Shown: piece after piece, positions 62,641 to 64,000 of the stretch | Position numbering within the stretch: the stretch's first letter is position 1 | How the letters are laid out: every line of letters begins with the position of its first letter | NCBI RefSeq assembly: GCF_017349355.1 | Contig: NZ_JAFMPM010000005.1 | Span: 248,001 to 312,000, forward strand | DNA from: Thiothrix fructosivorans | Lineage (GTDB): Bacteria > Pseudomonadota > Gammaproteobacteria > Thiotrichales > Thiotrichaceae | Direction: 5' to 3' | Length of the DNA: 64,000 nt | Position numbers and translations under genes: made by a program | The notes under the pieces: model-generated | The model's database searches: none | The model's input: only the letters and a program-made list of their open reading frames with translations | What the model was told of the DNA's origin: nothing

Positions 62641-63521
62641 TTCAGCAATTCCGTGAGGTATACGCCGTAACCACTCTTTTTCAAGGGTTCAGCGAGTTGT
62701 AGTAATTGTTCGTCACCGATATAACCCATGCGCCACGCGACTTCTTCGGGGCAGGCAATTTTCAGCCCTTGGCGTTCCTCGATGACGCGGATGTAGTTGG
62801 AAGCATCCAGCAGGGAAGCGTGTGTGCCGGTATCTAGCCATGCTGTGCCGCGTTTGAGCATTTCCACTTGCAACTGCCCGCGTTCCAGATACATTTGGTT
62901 GACGGTGGTGATTTCTAATTCGCCACGGGGGGAAGGACGAACTTCACGTGCCACATCCACAATCTGATTATCGTAGAAATACAAGCCCGTTACTGCGTAA
63001 TTAGAACGTGGATTAGTAGGCTTTTCTTCAATGCTGAGCGCTTTGCCGTTAGCATCGAATTCGGCGACACCGTAGCGTTCGGGGTCTTTGACATAGTAAG
63101 CGAATACGGTTGCGCCAGTGATTTGTTGAGCAACGGTTTGCAGGCGGCTGGATAAGCCTTCACCGTAGTAAATGTTGTCACCCAGAATCAGCGTCGCAGG
63201 TGAATTGCCAAGAAAATCCGCACCGATGATAAAGGCTTGCGCCAAACCATCGGGTGAGGGTTGCACCGCGTATTCAATGTTCAGTCCCCATTGTGCTCCA
63301 TCGTCCAGCAAGTATTGGAATTGTGCCGAATCTTCAGGGGTGGTGATGATCAGAATATCGCGGATACCGGCGAGCATTAACACGGTCAGCGGGTAATAGA
63401 TCATCGGTTTGTCATAGATTGGCATCAGTTGTTTGCTGACGGCGCGAGTGAGCGGATAGAGGCGTGTGCCACTGCCGCCTGCGAGGATAATGCCCTTGCG
63501 ATGACTATTGTTATGTTGCAT
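62637..63521 (-). CDS. rmlA: Glucose-1-phosphate thymidylyltransferase
   Basis: A 294-residue nucleotidyltransferase that makes dTDP-glucose. The start [17 protein letters not shown] is the nucleotide loop. [28 protein letters not shown] and [14 protein letters not shown] are diagnostic. It is the first gene of the polysaccharide operon, so the promoter should lie in the 129-base gap before the divergent metallohydrolase gene. Confidence 0.96.
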   Translation of the reverse strand: MQHNNSHRKGIILAGGSGTRLYPLTRAVSKQLMPIYDKPMIYYPLTVLMLAGIRDILIITTPEDSAQFQYLLDDGAQWGLNIEYAVQPSPDGLAQAFIIGADFLGNSPATLILGDNIYYGEGLSSRLQTVAQQITGATVFAYYVKDPERYGVAEFDANGKALSIEEKPTNPRSNYAVTGLYFYDNQIVDVAREVRPSPRGELEITTVNQMYLERGQLQVEMLKRGTAWLDTGTHASLLDASNYIRVIEERQGLKIACPEEVAWRMGYIGDEQLLQLAEPLKKSGYGVYLTELLK

Positions 63522-63650
63522 GTATAAAGCCTACCAGCGTGCTGACTCAATAAAGCCGCCTATTGTAGACAAACCCACAGAAATTTCAGCTAATTCCGGT
63601 AATCGGATACACTCACCCTGACCAAAAACACCGTTGAGAGGAGAATCGTC

Positions 63651-64000
63651 ATGAAAAAATTACCTAAGAGCGCGGTCGTGTTATCAACCAGCTTGTTATT
63701 GAGTCTCGGCTTCAATGCGGGGGCGGATAGCAAACCCGTACACCAAGATTTGTTGGATAAGCACAAACCAGAAAAAATCTCCGAACACGTTTATGTGATT
63801 CAGGGGCCTACGGGCTATCCGAACAAAGAAAATCAAGGCTTTATGAATAACCCTGGTTTCATTGTTACCGATAAAGAAGTCGCGGTGATTGACCCCGGTT
63901 CGAGTGCTGCCATCGGTCGCGCCGTGTTAGCTCACATTCGTAAGGTGACTGACAAGCCGATTACGCAAGTATTTACCACGCACGTACACGGTGATCATTG
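63651..64000 (+). CDS. Secreted metallo-beta-lactamase-fold hydrolase (3' truncated by window)
   Basis: About 116 residues are visible from the ATG at 63651, preceded by GAGAGGAG. A signal peptide (MKKLPKSAVVLSTSLLLSLG, ending near NAGA) leads into VYVIQGPTGYPNKENQGF, NPGFIVTDKEVAVIDPGSS and FTTHVHGDH, the zinc-binding HxHxDH motif. In sulfur oxidisers similar secreted proteins are found as SoxH-like or quinoprotein-associated hydrolases; the exact class needs the rest of the gene. Confidence 0.85.
   Translation, partial: MKKLPKSAVVLSTSLLLSLGFNAGADSKPVHQDLLDKHKPEKISEHVYVIQGPTGYPNKENQGFMNNPGFIVTDKEVAVIDPGSSAAIGRAVLAHIRKVTDKPITQVFTTHVHGDH

Overview
The window looks like the chromosome of a gammaproteobacterium, plausibly a filamentous sulfur oxidiser of the Thiothrix kind. 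The supports are the alaS-lysC-csrA-tRNA-Ser order, proteobacterial housekeeping genes (accA, tilS, parE, lolCED, comEC, ilvBHC) and a large exopolysaccharide locus. The genus is an inference from gene content only.

Layout. 1-7178: housekeeping genes (end of alaS, lysC, csrA, tRNA-Ser, a COG2509 flavoprotein, fpr, accA, tilS). 7130-12189: a complete diversity-generating retroelement (DGR). It has a template repeat (7373-7494), a membrane-anchored NACHT-FGE/C-type-lectin target gene whose last codons form the variable repeat (7682-10606), a DGR-type reverse transcriptase (10766-11860) and an Avd-like four-helix protein (11857-12189). Template and variable repeats differ at 17 of the template's 25 adenines and at only one other base in the core. 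12202-20363: tadA, a transglutaminase-elicitor-like protein, a MEKHLA protein, parE, and a three-gene secreted copper-amine-oxidase-like cluster with degenerate active sites. 20423-26468: lolC/lolE/lolD, a DUF2062 protein and comEC. 26583-28907: a very long heptad-repeat coiled-coil protein with a C-terminal membrane anchor.

29004-43301: a 14.3 kb integrative element inserted in the 3' half of a tRNA-Met(CAU) gene, flanked by a 52-bp direct repeat. It carries a P4-like tyrosine integrase next to attR, a two-tyrosine HUH replication protein in an operon with unusual membrane proteins, two Arc-like regulators divergent around an array of AGAGTC motifs, a 1 kb gene-poor candidate origin rich in repeats and hairpins, AlpA-like and winged-helix regulators, and a PIN/HTH toxin-antitoxin pair. 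No capsid, terminase, Zot or relaxase gene was recognised, so its class is open.

43459-46716: ilvB-ilvH-ilvC for branched-chain amino acids. 46751-47481: a DUF1624 membrane acyltransferase whose 5' end lies on a 13-G homopolymer. 47456-48405: two small genes. 48459-63521: a Wzx/Wzy-type exopolysaccharide locus read on the minus strand, starting with rmlA-C-D-B for dTDP-L-rhamnose, then a methyltransferase, a split Alg14/Alg13-like glycosyltransferase, flippase, polymerase, acetyltransferase, two GT2 enzymes, a WcaJ-like initiating transferase, an acyltransferase and a Wzc-like tyrosine kinase. The window ends inside a secreted metallo-beta-lactamase-fold gene.
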